Shown: positions 36,961-45,209 of the stretch, in pieces
How positions within the stretch are numbered: the stretch's first letter is position 1
Layout of the letters: each line of letters starts with the position of its first letter
Assembly (NCBI RefSeq): GCF_002964575.1
Contig: NZ_POQQ01000002.1
Location: forward strand, 1-64,000
Reading direction: 5' to 3'
Length of the DNA stretch: 64,000 nucleotides
Source of the DNA: Streptococcus suis
GTDB taxonomy: Bacteria; Bacillota; Bacilli; Lactobacillales; Streptococcaceae
The notes under the pieces: generated by a model
Told to the model about the DNA's origin: nothing
The model's database searches: none
The model's input: the letters and a program-made list of their open reading frames with translations, nothing else
Translations under genes and position numbers: made by a program

Positions 36961-37911
36961 TTGACAAGATTTCGACATAGCATTAACCCAATGGCAGATA
37001 TTGCTGCTAAGAAGATTTTCAGCGACCATGAGATTACCATTGATTTTATTGAAACGTTTTTAGGTTTTCGTCCCAAAGCCGTCCAGATTTTGAATGGTAC
37101 CCTTGCTGATGTCAAGAAAGAGCGGGAAGGATACTTTAGTACAACGGTGGATATTCTAGCTAGACTGGACGACGGGACTCAGGTTATCATTGAAATCCAG
37201 GTGGTTCACCAGCACAGCTTTATCAAACGGCTCTGGACCTATTCCTGTCAGCATTTGGTCAAGGACTTGCCTAATGTTAGGGACAAGGTCAGACGGACCC
37301 ATGATATGTACGACAAGATTTCGCCTATTTATTCCATCGCCTTGGTTGCTACGCGGTATTTTGACGACAAGCATCCAATTCATTCCTTTGTTTTGATGGC
37401 CGAGGAAAATGGACAGGTCTTGGAATTACCTTTTGGAAAAGAAGGTCAGCTGAAAAAGCCATTTGAGATGGTCATTATTGAGTTGAATAAGCTGAGTGAG
37501 GGAAGTCTGGGTCGGAACCAGCGCTTATGGATGGAATTTTTTGCCAATCGAGAATTTAGTCAACAACAGACAGACGTCATCAGCAAGGCCGAGCATTTGC
37601 TGGATAGAAATACATGGACAGAGGAGGAGAGGAAGATGATTGATCAACTGGCCTACAGTGCCGCCAATCATTTTGGTGAGCTGGAAACTTCTTTCTTACT
37701 AGGTAGAAGTCGTGGCAAGGAAGAAGGCTTACAACAAGGTCTGCAACAGGGTCTACAACAAGGTTTGTTAGATGGTCAACTTAAGATTGCTCAGCAGATG
37801 TTGGGTAAGAGTTTTTCAGATGATTTGATTTTGGAATTGACAGGACTCAGTCAGGAAGAGTTGGATGGTTTGAAAGCTAGATGGGAGGGTTTGGAAGGTG
37901 ATAGCCGATGA
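36961..37911 (+). CDS. Rpn-family nuclease (RpnL-like, PD-(D/E)XK)
   Basis: The 316-residue protein belongs to the Rpn/PDDEXK-type transposase-nuclease family. Catalytic residues are visible as Asp64 in TTVDILARLD and Glu78-x-Gln80 in VIIEIQVV. The nuclease domain ends near residue 200. The tail contains three copies of Leu-Gln-Gln-Gly (about 257-268), made of a 12-base tandem repeat. It starts at TTG with GGAGG seven bases before. In Enterobacteriaceae such proteins are toxic DNA endonucleases held by a short form made from inside the same gene. Here an internal start fits that scheme, and a duplicated tail gene follows. Confidence 0.85.
   Translation: MTRFRHSINPMADIAAKKIFSDHEITIDFIETFLGFRPKAVQILNGTLADVKKEREGYFSTTVDILARLDDGTQVIIEIQVVHQHSFIKRLWTYSCQHLVKDLPNVRDKVRRTHDMYDKISPIYSIALVATRYFDDKHPIHSFVLMAEENGQVLELPFGKEGQLKKPFEMVIIELNKLSEGSLGRNQRLWMEFFANREFSQQQTDVISKAEHLLDRNTWTEEERKMIDQLAYSAANHFGELETSFLLGRSRGKEEGLQQGLQQGLQQGLLDGQLKIAQQMLGKSFSDDLILELTGLSQEELDGLKARWEGLEGDSR
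37636..37911 (+). CDS. internal in-frame gene for a short Rpn product (RpnS-like)
   Basis: Within rpn, in the same frame, an ATG at 37636 (Met226) is preceded by AGGAGG with an eight-base gap, a near-ideal ribosome site. It would make a 91-residue protein, MIDQLAYSAANHFGELETS and on to the rpn stop, including the LQQG repeats. In E. coli Rpn proteins the equivalent short form neutralises the nuclease. That the downstream duplicate begins at exactly this Met supports this start. Translation is predicted, not shown. Confidence 0.65.
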   Translation: MIDQLAYSAANHFGELETSFLLGRSRGKEEGLQQGLQQGLQQGLLDGQLKIAQQMLGKSFSDDLILELTGLSQEELDGLKARWEGLEGDSR

Positions 37912-38138
37912 TTGATCAACTGGCCTACAGTGCCGCCAATCATTTTGGTGAGCTGGAAACTTCTTTCTTACTGGGTAGAAAGCGTGGTAAGGAAGAAGGT
38001 CTTCAACAAGGTTTGTTATATGGTCAACTCAAGATTGCCCAGCAGATGTTGGGTAAGAGTTTCGCAGATGATTTGATTATGGAATTGACAGGTCTCAGTC
38101 AGGAACAACTGGATGGTTTGAAATCAGGGGTAGAGTAG
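37908..38138 (+). CDS. stand-alone duplicate of the short Rpn form
   Basis: The 76-residue protein is a copy of the rpn tail: the first 65 bases are identical to 37636-37700 and the rest is close, with one LQQG copy instead of three and the end LDGLKSGVE. Its ATG overlaps the rpn stop (ATGA) and AAGGTGAT lies seven bases upstream. It lacks the nuclease domain entirely. It may be a second antitoxin-like protein or a relic of a tandem rpn paralogue that lost its front. Its intact frame and good ribosome site favour function. Confidence 0.7.
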   Translation: MIDQLAYSAANHFGELETSFLLGRKRGKEEGLQQGLLYGQLKIAQQMLGKSFADDLIMELTGLSQEQLDGLKSGVE

Positions 38139-38361
38139 ATGGATGTATACGCTTATGTTCCTACAAACTTAATATATAGAGGAAGTAGTCCTCGATAAGC
38201 TTGGCGATTCTAGAAGGAGAATTCCGAAGTCTTAGTCTTAAAACTTTTATAATCTTACTACCAACAGTTTGGGGGTGAATAGAGTTGAGACACAAGTAGA
38301 GTACTCAATGTTCGGTTTTTCAGCTATTTCAAAAAAAAGTTAAAAAAATCTTAAAAAAAAC
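38139..38361. other. AT-rich gene-free stretch before the coiled-coil protein gene
   Basis: I see no gene, RNA or convincing hairpin here. The last 30 bases are A/T-rich with A-tracts just before the -35, which could serve as an UP element. Confidence 0.5.
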
Positions 38362-38390
38362 TTGACAAAATGTGTAAGGGTTAGTATAAT
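38362..38390 (+). promoter_or_regulatory. consensus promoter of the coiled-coil protein gene
   Basis: TTGACA and TATAAT are both exact, with a 17-base spacer and A-tracts upstream, so strong constitutive expression is expected. The leader holds a small hairpin CGTTC/GAACG. Confidence 0.85.
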
Positions 38391-38442
38391 GATGGTAACG
38401 TTCGGATAGAACGAATATAAATATTTATAGGAGTTTTTTATC

Positions 38443-39663
38443 ATGAAAAAAACACATATCACACTTGCTGCAGCAGCTGCAGCTGCTACATTTGTAGCTG
38501 TACCAGCTGTTAAAGCGGACGTTAACGCTAAGCTTGTAGTTGCTCGCGAAGTTGTAATCGACACTCGTAGCGAAGCAGTTAAATTGAACCAAGAATTGGC
38601 TTCAGCTGTTCACTACTTGGATAACGGTGAAGCTAAACTTGGTGAAGCAATTATCGTAAACGACAAGGCTCAAAAAGCTCTTGAAGCACAAAAAGTTAAA
38701 GCTGCACAAGATAATGCTGCAATCGACAAAGATGCTGCAGACGTTATCCAACAATTTGTAGATGTAGTTACTGCTGCTAAAAACGCTGTAGCCGCTAAAC
38801 AACAAGAAATCGATCTTGCAAACGGTCAAATCGCTGAAATTGATGCAAAAATCAAAAACTTGAACGCTCAAGCTGGCGTTGCTACTGAGTCTAAAGAAGC
38901 ACAAATTAGAGTATTTGAAGCTGAACGCGAAGTACACGTTGCTGCTGTTGCTGCTGCTACTGCTCAATTGCCAGAACTTAACAACACAGTTGCTGTAGCT
39001 GAAAAACAATTGGAACTTGAAAAAGCTCGTGTAGCAGTTGTTGTTGCAGAACGTAAGAAAGCTGTAGCTGATGAATTGGCTGCTGTTCAAGCTGCTGCTG
39101 ACAAAGCTGCATTGGATGTTAAAGAGTGGAACGAAGCAGTTGCTATTCTTAAAGCAGACGTAGAAGCTATCCGTGTTAAACTTATCAAGAACGGTTTGAC
39201 TGAAGATCAATTGCGTGCTATCATCGACCTTGCGCTTACTGAAGCTAAATCTGATAAGAAAGTTGCTGCATCAGCAGTATACCGTCTCTACAACCCAGGT
39301 CTTAAAGTACACCTTTACACAACTGACTTCAACGAGTACAATGTTCTTAATGAACGTGGTTGGAACCAAGAAGGTGTTGCATTCCAATCTGCAACAGAAG
39401 GTACTCCAGTATACCGTCTTTACAACCCAGGTCTTAAAGTACACCTTTACACAACTGATGCAAACGAGTACGAAGTGCTTGGCGGACGTGGCTGGAATAA
39501 AGAAGGTGTTGCCTTCAACTCAGTTAAAGAAGGTAAACCAGTATACCGTCTTTACAACGAAGGTCTTAAGAAACACCTTTACACAACTGACCTCAACGAG
39601 TACAATGTACTTGAAGGTCGTGGTTGGAGAAAAGAAGGCGTTGCTTTCAACTCAGCTAACTAA
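38443..39663 (+). CDS. exported coiled-coil protein with three C-terminal DUF5648-type repeats
   Basis: The 406-residue protein has a signal peptide (about 1-25, ending VKADV). A long Ala/Glu/Lys/Gln-rich helical region follows (about 28-275), predicted to be a coiled coil and resembling the helical rods of streptococcal surface proteins. Three repeats close the protein (about 281-321, 323-363, 365-405), each with YRLYNPGLKVHLYTTDANEY-like sequence and RGW. The order is reversed compared with the two other repeat proteins in this locus. No LPXTG is present. The codons look like those of highly expressed genes (groEL, fusA, gap), matching the strong promoter. Confidence 0.85.
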   Translation: MKKTHITLAAAAAAATFVAVPAVKADVNAKLVVAREVVIDTRSEAVKLNQELASAVHYLDNGEAKLGEAIIVNDKAQKALEAQKVKAAQDNAAIDKDAADVIQQFVDVVTAAKNAVAAKQQEIDLANGQIAEIDAKIKNLNAQAGVATESKEAQIRVFEAEREVHVAAVAAATAQLPELNNTVAVAEKQLELEKARVAVVVAERKKAVADELAAVQAAADKAALDVKEWNEAVAILKADVEAIRVKLIKNGLTEDQLRAIIDLALTEAKSDKKVAASAVYRLYNPGLKVHLYTTDFNEYNVLNERGWNQEGVAFQSATEGTPVYRLYNPGLKVHLYTTDANEYEVLGGRGWNKEGVAFNSVKEGKPVYRLYNEGLKKHLYTTDLNEYNVLEGRGWRKEGVAFNSAN

Positions 39664-39675
39664 TTTAGTTAAATC

Positions 39676-39706
39676 AGAGAAGGTTCATTTGACCTTCTCT
39701 TTTTTG
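39676..39706 (+). terminator. terminator closing the accessory locus
   Basis: Nine-pair stem AGAGAAGGT/ACCTTCTCT and six T. Confidence 0.88.
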
Positions 39707-39784
39707 TTGTGATTAAGAGAGAGTAATCGAGTAGATGCTTCCCTTTTTGGTGCAAAGTTGGTGAATTTTTGATAAGATAAGAGT

Positions 39785-40738
39785 ATGAATTTTGAAAAGA
39801 TCGAACAGGCTTACGACCTGCTATTAGAAAACGTACAGACTGTCCAAAACCAGCTAGGCACCAATATCTATGATGCCATGATTGAGCAAAATGCTGCTTA
39901 TCTAGCTGGTCAGCATGAAACAGATTTGATTGTCCATAATAACCAAGCCTTAAAAGACTTGAACTTGACCAAGGAAGAATGGCGCCGTGCCTTCCAATTC
40001 CTGCTCATCAAGGCCAATCAGACTGAGCCTATGCAGTACAATCACCAGTTTACACCAGACTCTATCGGCTTTATCCTCTCTTTCCTTGTGGACCAACTAG
40101 TAGCTACTCCACAAGTAACAGTCTTGGAAATCGGTTCTGGGACAGGTAACCTAGCTCAGACCATTCTCAATGCCAGCCAGAAAGGATTGGATTACTTGGG
40201 GATCGAAGTGGATGACCTCTTGATTGATCTGTCAGCCAGTATGGCAGATGTCATGCAGGCAGAGATTTCTTTTGCCCAGGGAGATGCGGTACGTCCGCAG
40301 ATTTTGAAGGAAAGCAAGGTTATTATCGCGGATTTACCGATTGGCTACTATCCAGATGATCAGATTGCTAGTCGCTATCAGGTCGCTAGCCAGACCGAGC
40401 ATACCTACGCCCATCATTTGCTCATGGAACAGTCCCTCAAGTATCTGGAAAAGGATGGCTTTGCGATTTTGCTGGCTCCAAATGATTTATTGACTAGTCC
40501 ACAAAGTGATTTGTTGAAAGGCTGGCTACAGGAAGAGGCCAATATCGTTGCCATGATTGCCCTGCCACCAAGTCTCTTTGGAAAGGCTGCTATGGCCAAG
40601 TCTATTTTTGTCTTGCAAAAGAAAGCAGCTAGACCTCTAGCGCCCTTTGTTTATCCCTTACAAAGTCTTCAAGAACCAGAAGCCATTCAGAAGTTCATGG
40701 TCAATTTCAAAAATTGGAAGCAAGAGAATGCAATTTAG
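39785..40738 (+). CDS. class I SAM-dependent methyltransferase (ComYH/YtxK-like)
   Basis: The 317-residue protein has a SAM-binding motif VLEIGSGTGNLA (about residue 115) and a DLPIGYYP motif like the catalytic loop of N6-adenine or Gln methyltransferases. Relatives in S. mutans form the eighth gene of the com operon (comYH) and lie directly between comYG and ackA. Here ackA is still next to it, but comGG is far away. No strong promoter is visible in the 80 bases before it, so its expression is unclear. Confidence 0.85.
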   Translation: MNFEKIEQAYDLLLENVQTVQNQLGTNIYDAMIEQNAAYLAGQHETDLIVHNNQALKDLNLTKEEWRRAFQFLLIKANQTEPMQYNHQFTPDSIGFILSFLVDQLVATPQVTVLEIGSGTGNLAQTILNASQKGLDYLGIEVDDLLIDLSASMADVMQAEISFAQGDAVRPQILKESKVIIADLPIGYYPDDQIASRYQVASQTEHTYAHHLLMEQSLKYLEKDGFAILLAPNDLLTSPQSDLLKGWLQEEANIVAMIALPPSLFGKAAMAKSIFVLQKKAARPLAPFVYPLQSLQEPEAIQKFMVNFKNWKQENAI

Positions 40739-40787
40739 GTGAAAATCTGTTATACTAATAAGGAAAACGCTTTTAAAGGGGAATATT

Positions 40788-41975
40788 ATGTCAAAAACAA
40801 TTGCAATTAACGCCGGTAGCTCAAGTTTAAAATGGCAACTCTACCAAATGCCAGAAGAAACTGTCTTGGCAAAGGGTATTGTTGAGCGTATCGGTTTGAA
40901 AGATTCAATTGTCACAGTAAAATTTGGTGATCAGAAAGCTGAACAGGTTTTGGATATTGCGGATCATGTGCAAGCAGTAAAAATTTTGTTGGAAGACTTG
41001 CTCAAACACAATATTATTGCCGATTTCTCAGAAATCACAGGTGTTGGTCATCGTGTGGTAGCTGGTGGTGAAATCTTCAAGGATTCTGTTGTCATTACGG
41101 ATGAAGTCTTGAAGCAGATTGAAGACCTTTCTAGCCTTGCACCACTTCACAACCCAGCTAATGCGGCGGGTATTAAGGCCTTCAAGGACATCTTGCCAGA
41201 AGTGACTAGTGTGGCTGTGTTTGATACGGCTTTCCATTCAACCATGCCAGAGGTAGCATACCGTTACCCAGTTCCAAACAAGTACTATGAAGAGCACCAA
41301 GTTCGTAAGTACGGAGCTCACGGAACATCTCACTACTATGTTTCACGTGAAGCAGCAAAAATGTTGAACAAGCCAATCGAGGAAGTGAAAGTCATCACTG
41401 CCCACATCGGAAATGGTATCTCTATTTCAGCTATTGATGGTGGTAAATCTGTCGATACATCAATGGGCTTCACACCACTTGCAGGCCCTATGATGGGAAC
41501 TCGTTCAGGTGACATTGACCCAGCTATCATTCCTTACTTGATTGAGAATGTGGATGAATTGAAAGATGCTGCAGATGTGATCAATGTTTTGAACAAGCAG
41601 TCAGGTATTCTTGGTATCGCAGAAGTTTCTAGCGATATGCGTGAAGTCGAAGCAGGATTTGAAGCTGGCGAAGCAAAATGTACACTTGCTTTCAATATGC
41701 TTGTCAACCGTCTGCAAAAATTCATCGGTCAATACTTTGCAGTATTGAATGGTGCAGATGCCCTTGTCTTTACAGCAGGTATCGGTGAGAACTCTACGCT
41801 TGTTCGCGAAGCTGTTGTAAATGGCTTGACTTGGTTCGGTATGGAATTGGATCCAGCGAAGAACGTTCGTGGTGCAGAAGGAGATATCTCAACTCCAGAA
41901 TCACGAGTTAAAGTCTTGGTTGTCCCAACAGATGAAGAATTGGTGATTGCTCGCGACGTAGAGCGTTTGAAATAA
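40788..41975 (+). CDS. ackA: acetate kinase
   Basis: The 395-residue enzyme makes ATP and acetate from acetyl phosphate and ADP, the last step of acetate fermentation. It has both ackA signatures: the N-terminal [13 protein letters not shown] and the mid block [10 protein letters not shown] followed by [11 protein letters not shown] and [10 protein letters not shown]. Catalytic Arg and His lie in GHRVVAGGE and the HIGNG region. The ATG follows AAAGGGG. A terminator follows the gene. Confidence 0.97.
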   Translation: MSKTIAINAGSSSLKWQLYQMPEETVLAKGIVERIGLKDSIVTVKFGDQKAEQVLDIADHVQAVKILLEDLLKHNIIADFSEITGVGHRVVAGGEIFKDSVVITDEVLKQIEDLSSLAPLHNPANAAGIKAFKDILPEVTSVAVFDTAFHSTMPEVAYRYPVPNKYYEEHQVRKYGAHGTSHYYVSREAAKMLNKPIEEVKVITAHIGNGISISAIDGGKSVDTSMGFTPLAGPMMGTRSGDIDPAIIPYLIENVDELKDAADVINVLNKQSGILGIAEVSSDMREVEAGFEAGEAKCTLAFNMLVNRLQKFIGQYFAVLNGADALVFTAGIGENSTLVREAVVNGLTWFGMELDPAKNVRGAEGDISTPESRVKVLVVPTDEELVIARDVERLK

Positions 41976-41987
41976 GAAAATGTAAAG

Positions 41988-42015
41988 AAAGGTCGGTACT
42001 AGCTACTGACCTTTT
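41988..42015 (+). terminator. ackA terminator
   Basis: AAAGGTC pairs with GACCTTT and the stem is followed by TTGT; the loop can add two inner pairs. Confidence 0.7.
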
Positions 42016-42057
42016 GTCGTATAGTTTTTTCACATATCCTGTCATAGTTAGAAGCGA

Positions 42058-42087
42058 TTGGTCAGCCTTTATGAATTATGATACAAT
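42058..42087 (+). promoter_or_regulatory. folT promoter
   Basis: TTGGTC and TACAAT are spaced by 18 bases, just upstream of the riboswitch. Confidence 0.65.
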
Positions 42088-42107
42088 AGACTAGCAAAGA
42101 AATTTGC

Positions 42108-42194
42108 ACAGAGTAGGTGGTTTGCGTTAAGTGTATGTGGATGGGATGTTGCCACATAACGAAGCGTCAGCGCGGTAAACCATTGCATCCGCTG
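42108..42194 (+). promoter_or_regulatory. tetrahydrofolate (THF) riboswitch aptamer
   Basis: The blocks AGAGTAGGTGGTTTGCGTT, AAGTG, GGGATGTTGCCACATAACG, AAGCG, GCGCGGTAAACCA and GCATCC occur in the order and spacing of the THF class, with GGTTTGC/GTAAACC-type pairing and a long-range pseudoknot possible. It precedes a folate transporter gene, the expected context. Confidence 0.88.
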
Positions 42195-42222
42195 TCGAAT
42201 ACAGACGACAGCTCCATTTTTT
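42191..42222 (+). terminator. riboswitch expression platform
   Basis: GCTGTCG/CGACAGC overlaps the 3' edge of the aptamer and runs into TCCATTTTTT. GCTCC at 42211-42215 could also pair with GGAGC at the folT ribosome site, so control at transcription or translation is conceivable. Confidence 0.75.
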
Positions 42223-42239
42223 AATAAAGGAGCGTTTTT

Positions 42240-42791
42240 ATGGAAAAGAAAATTCCAAAACTAACGGTGCAGCTATTGGCTGCTATTGCTGTGACTTTGG
42301 CCTTGGTTATGGTTGTGGAGAACTATTTCTCCATTCGGATTTCAGAAACCTTGCAGGTCCAGTTCACCTTTATTCCCAATACTATTTTGGGAGCTATTGC
42401 GGGTCCGGTTTGGGCTGCTGTCTTTTCGGCGATTTCAGACCCAGTCTTTGTCTTATTTAGTGGGCAAACTGTTCTCTTTACGTGGATATTGATAGAGGCG
42501 GTATCGGCTTTTATCTACGGTTGGTTCTTCTATCGGAAGCCGCTAGATACTAAAAACAAGGCTGACTGGTTCTATGTGGCTGGGGTTGTTGTTTTAATTC
42601 AACTTGTGATTTCCTTTATCATGACACCGATTGCCCTCCATTTCCATTTCGGAACACCTTGGATTGCCTTGTATAGTAGTCGTTTCATAAAAGCTATTTT
42701 TGAAATTCCATTGCGCCTTGTCGTGACCATGCTTGTCTTGCCAAGTTTACAAAAAATACCTGAATTGGCTAAGTTAATGGGTATTAAATAA
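42240..42791 (+). CDS. folT: FolT, folate-specific S component of an ECF transporter
   Basis: The 183-residue membrane protein has five to six hydrophobic segments and the FolT-like pattern (QVQFTFIPNTILGAIAGP, SSRFIKAIFEIPLR). It binds folate outside and needs the shared EcfAA'T module, not in this window, for transport. The riboswitch upstream and folC downstream support a folate role. The ribosome site is AAAGGAG. Confidence 0.9.
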   Translation: MEKKIPKLTVQLLAAIAVTLALVMVVENYFSIRISETLQVQFTFIPNTILGAIAGPVWAAVFSAISDPVFVLFSGQTVLFTWILIEAVSAFIYGWFFYRKPLDTKNKADWFYVAGVVVLIQLVISFIMTPIALHFHFGTPWIALYSSRFIKAIFEIPLRLVVTMLVLPSLQKIPELAKLMGIK

Positions 42792-42846
42792 AACAGTATC
42801 GAGCAACAGGTCATCCCCCTGTTGCTGCTTTTGTAGAGAGGGAAGT

Positions 42847-44103
42847 ATGAAGTATCAAGAAATTAGGCAGTGGCTATCGAATCGCCCTGCATCAGATTTA
42901 GAACATGGGGTTGCGCGTGTCAACTGGCTCTTGGAGCGCTTGGACAATCCCCAGCATCGTGTACCAACGGTTCACTTTGTGGGAACAAATGGTAAGGGAT
43001 CGACCCTTAATGCCCTGCAGTTTATCATGCAGGCTTCTGGGTATACCGTCGGCCGTTTTACCTCACCGTCTATCATTGATTTTCGAGAACAGATTGTCTT
43101 TGGGCAAGAGATGATTTCGGAGGAAGATTTTGCGAGGATTGTGACAGACTTGCAGCCCTTGATTGAGGACTTGGACCAGACAGCTGGACTGGATGCCATC
43201 TCGGAGTTTGAGATTGTAGTAGTGGCTATGTTCGTCTACTTTGCCTACTACCAGCGTCCCGACATTCTCTTGGTGGAGGCGGGCATGGGCGGTTTGCAGG
43301 ATGCGACCAATGTCCTTAATCCTCTAGCGGTAGTGTGTCCTTCTATTGGTCTAGATCATCAATCCTTTTTAGGAGAGACCCACGCTGCTATAGCCCGTCA
43401 CAAGGTTGCTGTCTTGCGTGAGCGGGTTCCCCTCCTCTATGCGACCGACCAGACAGAAGTGCTGGCAGTATTTGAGGAGCAGGCCCGTCAGCTTCAGAGT
43501 TCGACCTATGCGGTGGGGCGGGAGATTATTTTGGAAAATAGCAGAGCAGGCTTTGCGGTTGCAAGTCCTCTCGGTCATATTGAGGATTTAAGGCTACAGA
43601 TGCAGGGTCGTCACCAGGAGGTCAATGCAGCCTTGGCAGTGACCACAGCTCAGCTCATCAGCCCTGATTTTCCAAAGATTACCAATGAAACCATCAGCCA
43701 GGGCTTGTCCCAAGCCATCTGGCCAGGCCGCTTAGAATTGATCAAGCCTATGCTTATGATTGACGGAGCCCACAATAATGAAAGCATCGCCGTCCTGACC
43801 CAGCTCCTAGAGGAAAACTATGCGGACAGGGATATTGAAATCCTCTTTGCAGCCATCAATACCAAGCCTGTGGATCGGATGTTGTCCCAACTTAGCCAAT
43901 TTGGACCTGTTAGCGTGACGACTTTTGACGATTTCCGTGCGGTACAGCTGAATGATTATCCGTCAGGCTATGAACGAGTTCAGACCTATCAGGAGTGGTT
44001 GGAACAGGCGGACTTGGACAATCCCAAAAAACTTTACCTGGTCACAGGTTCGCTTTATTTCATTACCCATGTGAGAAAGTATATTTTAGAAGAACTTATA
44101 TAG
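42847..44103 (+). CDS. folC: folylpolyglutamate synthase/dihydrofolate synthase
   Basis: The 418-residue Mur-ligase-type enzyme adds glutamate to folates so that they stay in the cell and serve as cofactors. The P-loop FVGTNGKGST (about 47), the PSIIDFREQI folate loop, LVEAGMGGLQDATN and the C-terminal MIDGAHNNES block are all visible. It lies 55 bases after folT and is probably co-transcribed under the THF riboswitch, joining uptake to retention. Confidence 0.95.
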   Translation: MKYQEIRQWLSNRPASDLEHGVARVNWLLERLDNPQHRVPTVHFVGTNGKGSTLNALQFIMQASGYTVGRFTSPSIIDFREQIVFGQEMISEEDFARIVTDLQPLIEDLDQTAGLDAISEFEIVVVAMFVYFAYYQRPDILLVEAGMGGLQDATNVLNPLAVVCPSIGLDHQSFLGETHAAIARHKVAVLRERVPLLYATDQTEVLAVFEEQARQLQSSTYAVGREIILENSRAGFAVASPLGHIEDLRLQMQGRHQEVNAALAVTTAQLISPDFPKITNETISQGLSQAIWPGRLELIKPMLMIDGAHNNESIAVLTQLLEENYADRDIEILFAAINTKPVDRMLSQLSQFGPVSVTTFDDFRAVQLNDYPSGYERVQTYQEWLEQADLDNPKKLYLVTGSLYFITHVRKYILEELI

Positions 44104-44106
44104 AAA

Positions 44107-44145
44107 AAAGGCCTTGCCGGGCATTCTACCTAGCAAAGTCTTTTG
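44107..44145. terminator. terminator between converging folC and pepA
   Basis: AAAGGCCTTGC pairs imperfectly with GCAAAGTCTTT; A-run on one side and T-run on the other. Confidence 0.55.
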
Positions 44146-44147
44146 TT

Positions 44148-45209
44148 TTAATAGTTTTTAATCAAATCAACCGTTGAGCGGTCTAGCTTTTTAACGATAG
44201 CTTGCAAGAAGGCTTGGGCCTCTAAGAAGTCATCCATGCTGTAGAGAGTTTGATGGGAATGGATGTAGCGAGCGCAGACACCGATAGTTGTTGATGGAAC
44301 ACCATGATTTTTCAAGTGGGCTGCACCAGCATCTGTTCCACCTTTACCACAGTAGTATTGGAATTTGACACCTGCTTCTTCGGCAGTTGTGAGGAGGAAG
44401 TCTTTCATGTTTTTCAACAAGATATGACCTGGATCGTAGAAACGAAGCAGAGTACCGTCACCAATTTTTCCTTGGTCGCCATAAATATCACCTGCAGGGG
44501 AGCAATCAACAGCAAGGAAAATATCTGGATTGAACTTGGTTGTAGAAGCATGGGCTCCACGTAGGCCAACCTCTTCTTGCACATTTGCCCCAGCAATCAA
44601 CTGATTTGGCAAAGATTGACCCGATAGGCTTTCCAGCAATTCCGTCACCATCAGAACACCGAAGCGGTTGTCCCAAGCCTTAGAAATAACATTTTTTCCG
44701 TTAGCTGTCAGAATGGTTTCATTTTTTGGAACCAGGACATCCCCAGGACGAACGCCGAACGCCCAAGCTTCGTCATAATTGGCAAAACCAGCATCGAAAA
44801 TAATATCAGCGATGGCAGGCATACCAGGAGCGTTAGCCCCACGAGAAAGATGGGGAGGCACTGAACCTGAAATGGCAGGAATGGTCCGACCGTCCTGTAG
44901 TTGAAGCGTGAAGGCTTGACTGGATATGACCAGAGGATTCCATCCTCCCAGCTCGACAACACGGAAAGTACCGTCTGGCTTGATTTGACTAATCATAAAG
45001 CCGACTTCATCCATATGTGCAGCCACTAGGATACGAGGAGCATTTTCAACAGCCGTATCCTTGATACCAAAAATGCCACCTAGTCCATCTGTTTCGATAC
45101 GGTCCACATGTGGTGTGATTTTCTGGCGAATGTGGTTGCGAACCTGTCCTTCAAATCCCGGTAGACTTTGTAATTCTGTAACTTCTTTAATTTTTTCAAA
45201 AAGAGTCAT
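44148..45209 (-). CDS. pepA: M42-family glutamyl aminopeptidase
   Basis: The 353-residue cytoplasmic metallopeptidase removes N-terminal, often acidic, residues. The M42 metal ligands are seen in AAHMDEVGFMI, SKAWDNRFG, ANVQEEVGLRGA, LAVDCSPAGD and GVCARYIHSHQ. Lactococcal PepA is the best-known relative. It is transcribed alone, converging on folC. The ATG is at 45209 on the minus strand. Confidence 0.92.
   Translation of the reverse strand: MTLFEKIKEVTELQSLPGFEGQVRNHIRQKITPHVDRIETDGLGGIFGIKDTAVENAPRILVAAHMDEVGFMISQIKPDGTFRVVELGGWNPLVISSQAFTLQLQDGRTIPAISGSVPPHLSRGANAPGMPAIADIIFDAGFANYDEAWAFGVRPGDVLVPKNETILTANGKNVISKAWDNRFGVLMVTELLESLSGQSLPNQLIAGANVQEEVGLRGAHASTTKFNPDIFLAVDCSPAGDIYGDQGKIGDGTLLRFYDPGHILLKNMKDFLLTTAEEAGVKFQYYCGKGGTDAGAAHLKNHGVPSTTIGVCARYIHSHQTLYSMDDFLEAQAFLQAIVKKLDRSTVDLIKNY

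Noticed and set aside
38410..38417. AACGAATA before the coiled-coil protein gene resembling a ComX box
   Set aside because: It is part of a small leader hairpin downstream of a perfect sigma-A promoter, so competence control is not needed to explain expression.
38602..39210. 202-codon minus-strand frame opposite the coiled-coil gene
   Set aside because: A Ser/Phe/Cys-rich shadow caused by the Ala/Glu/Lys-rich coding strand.
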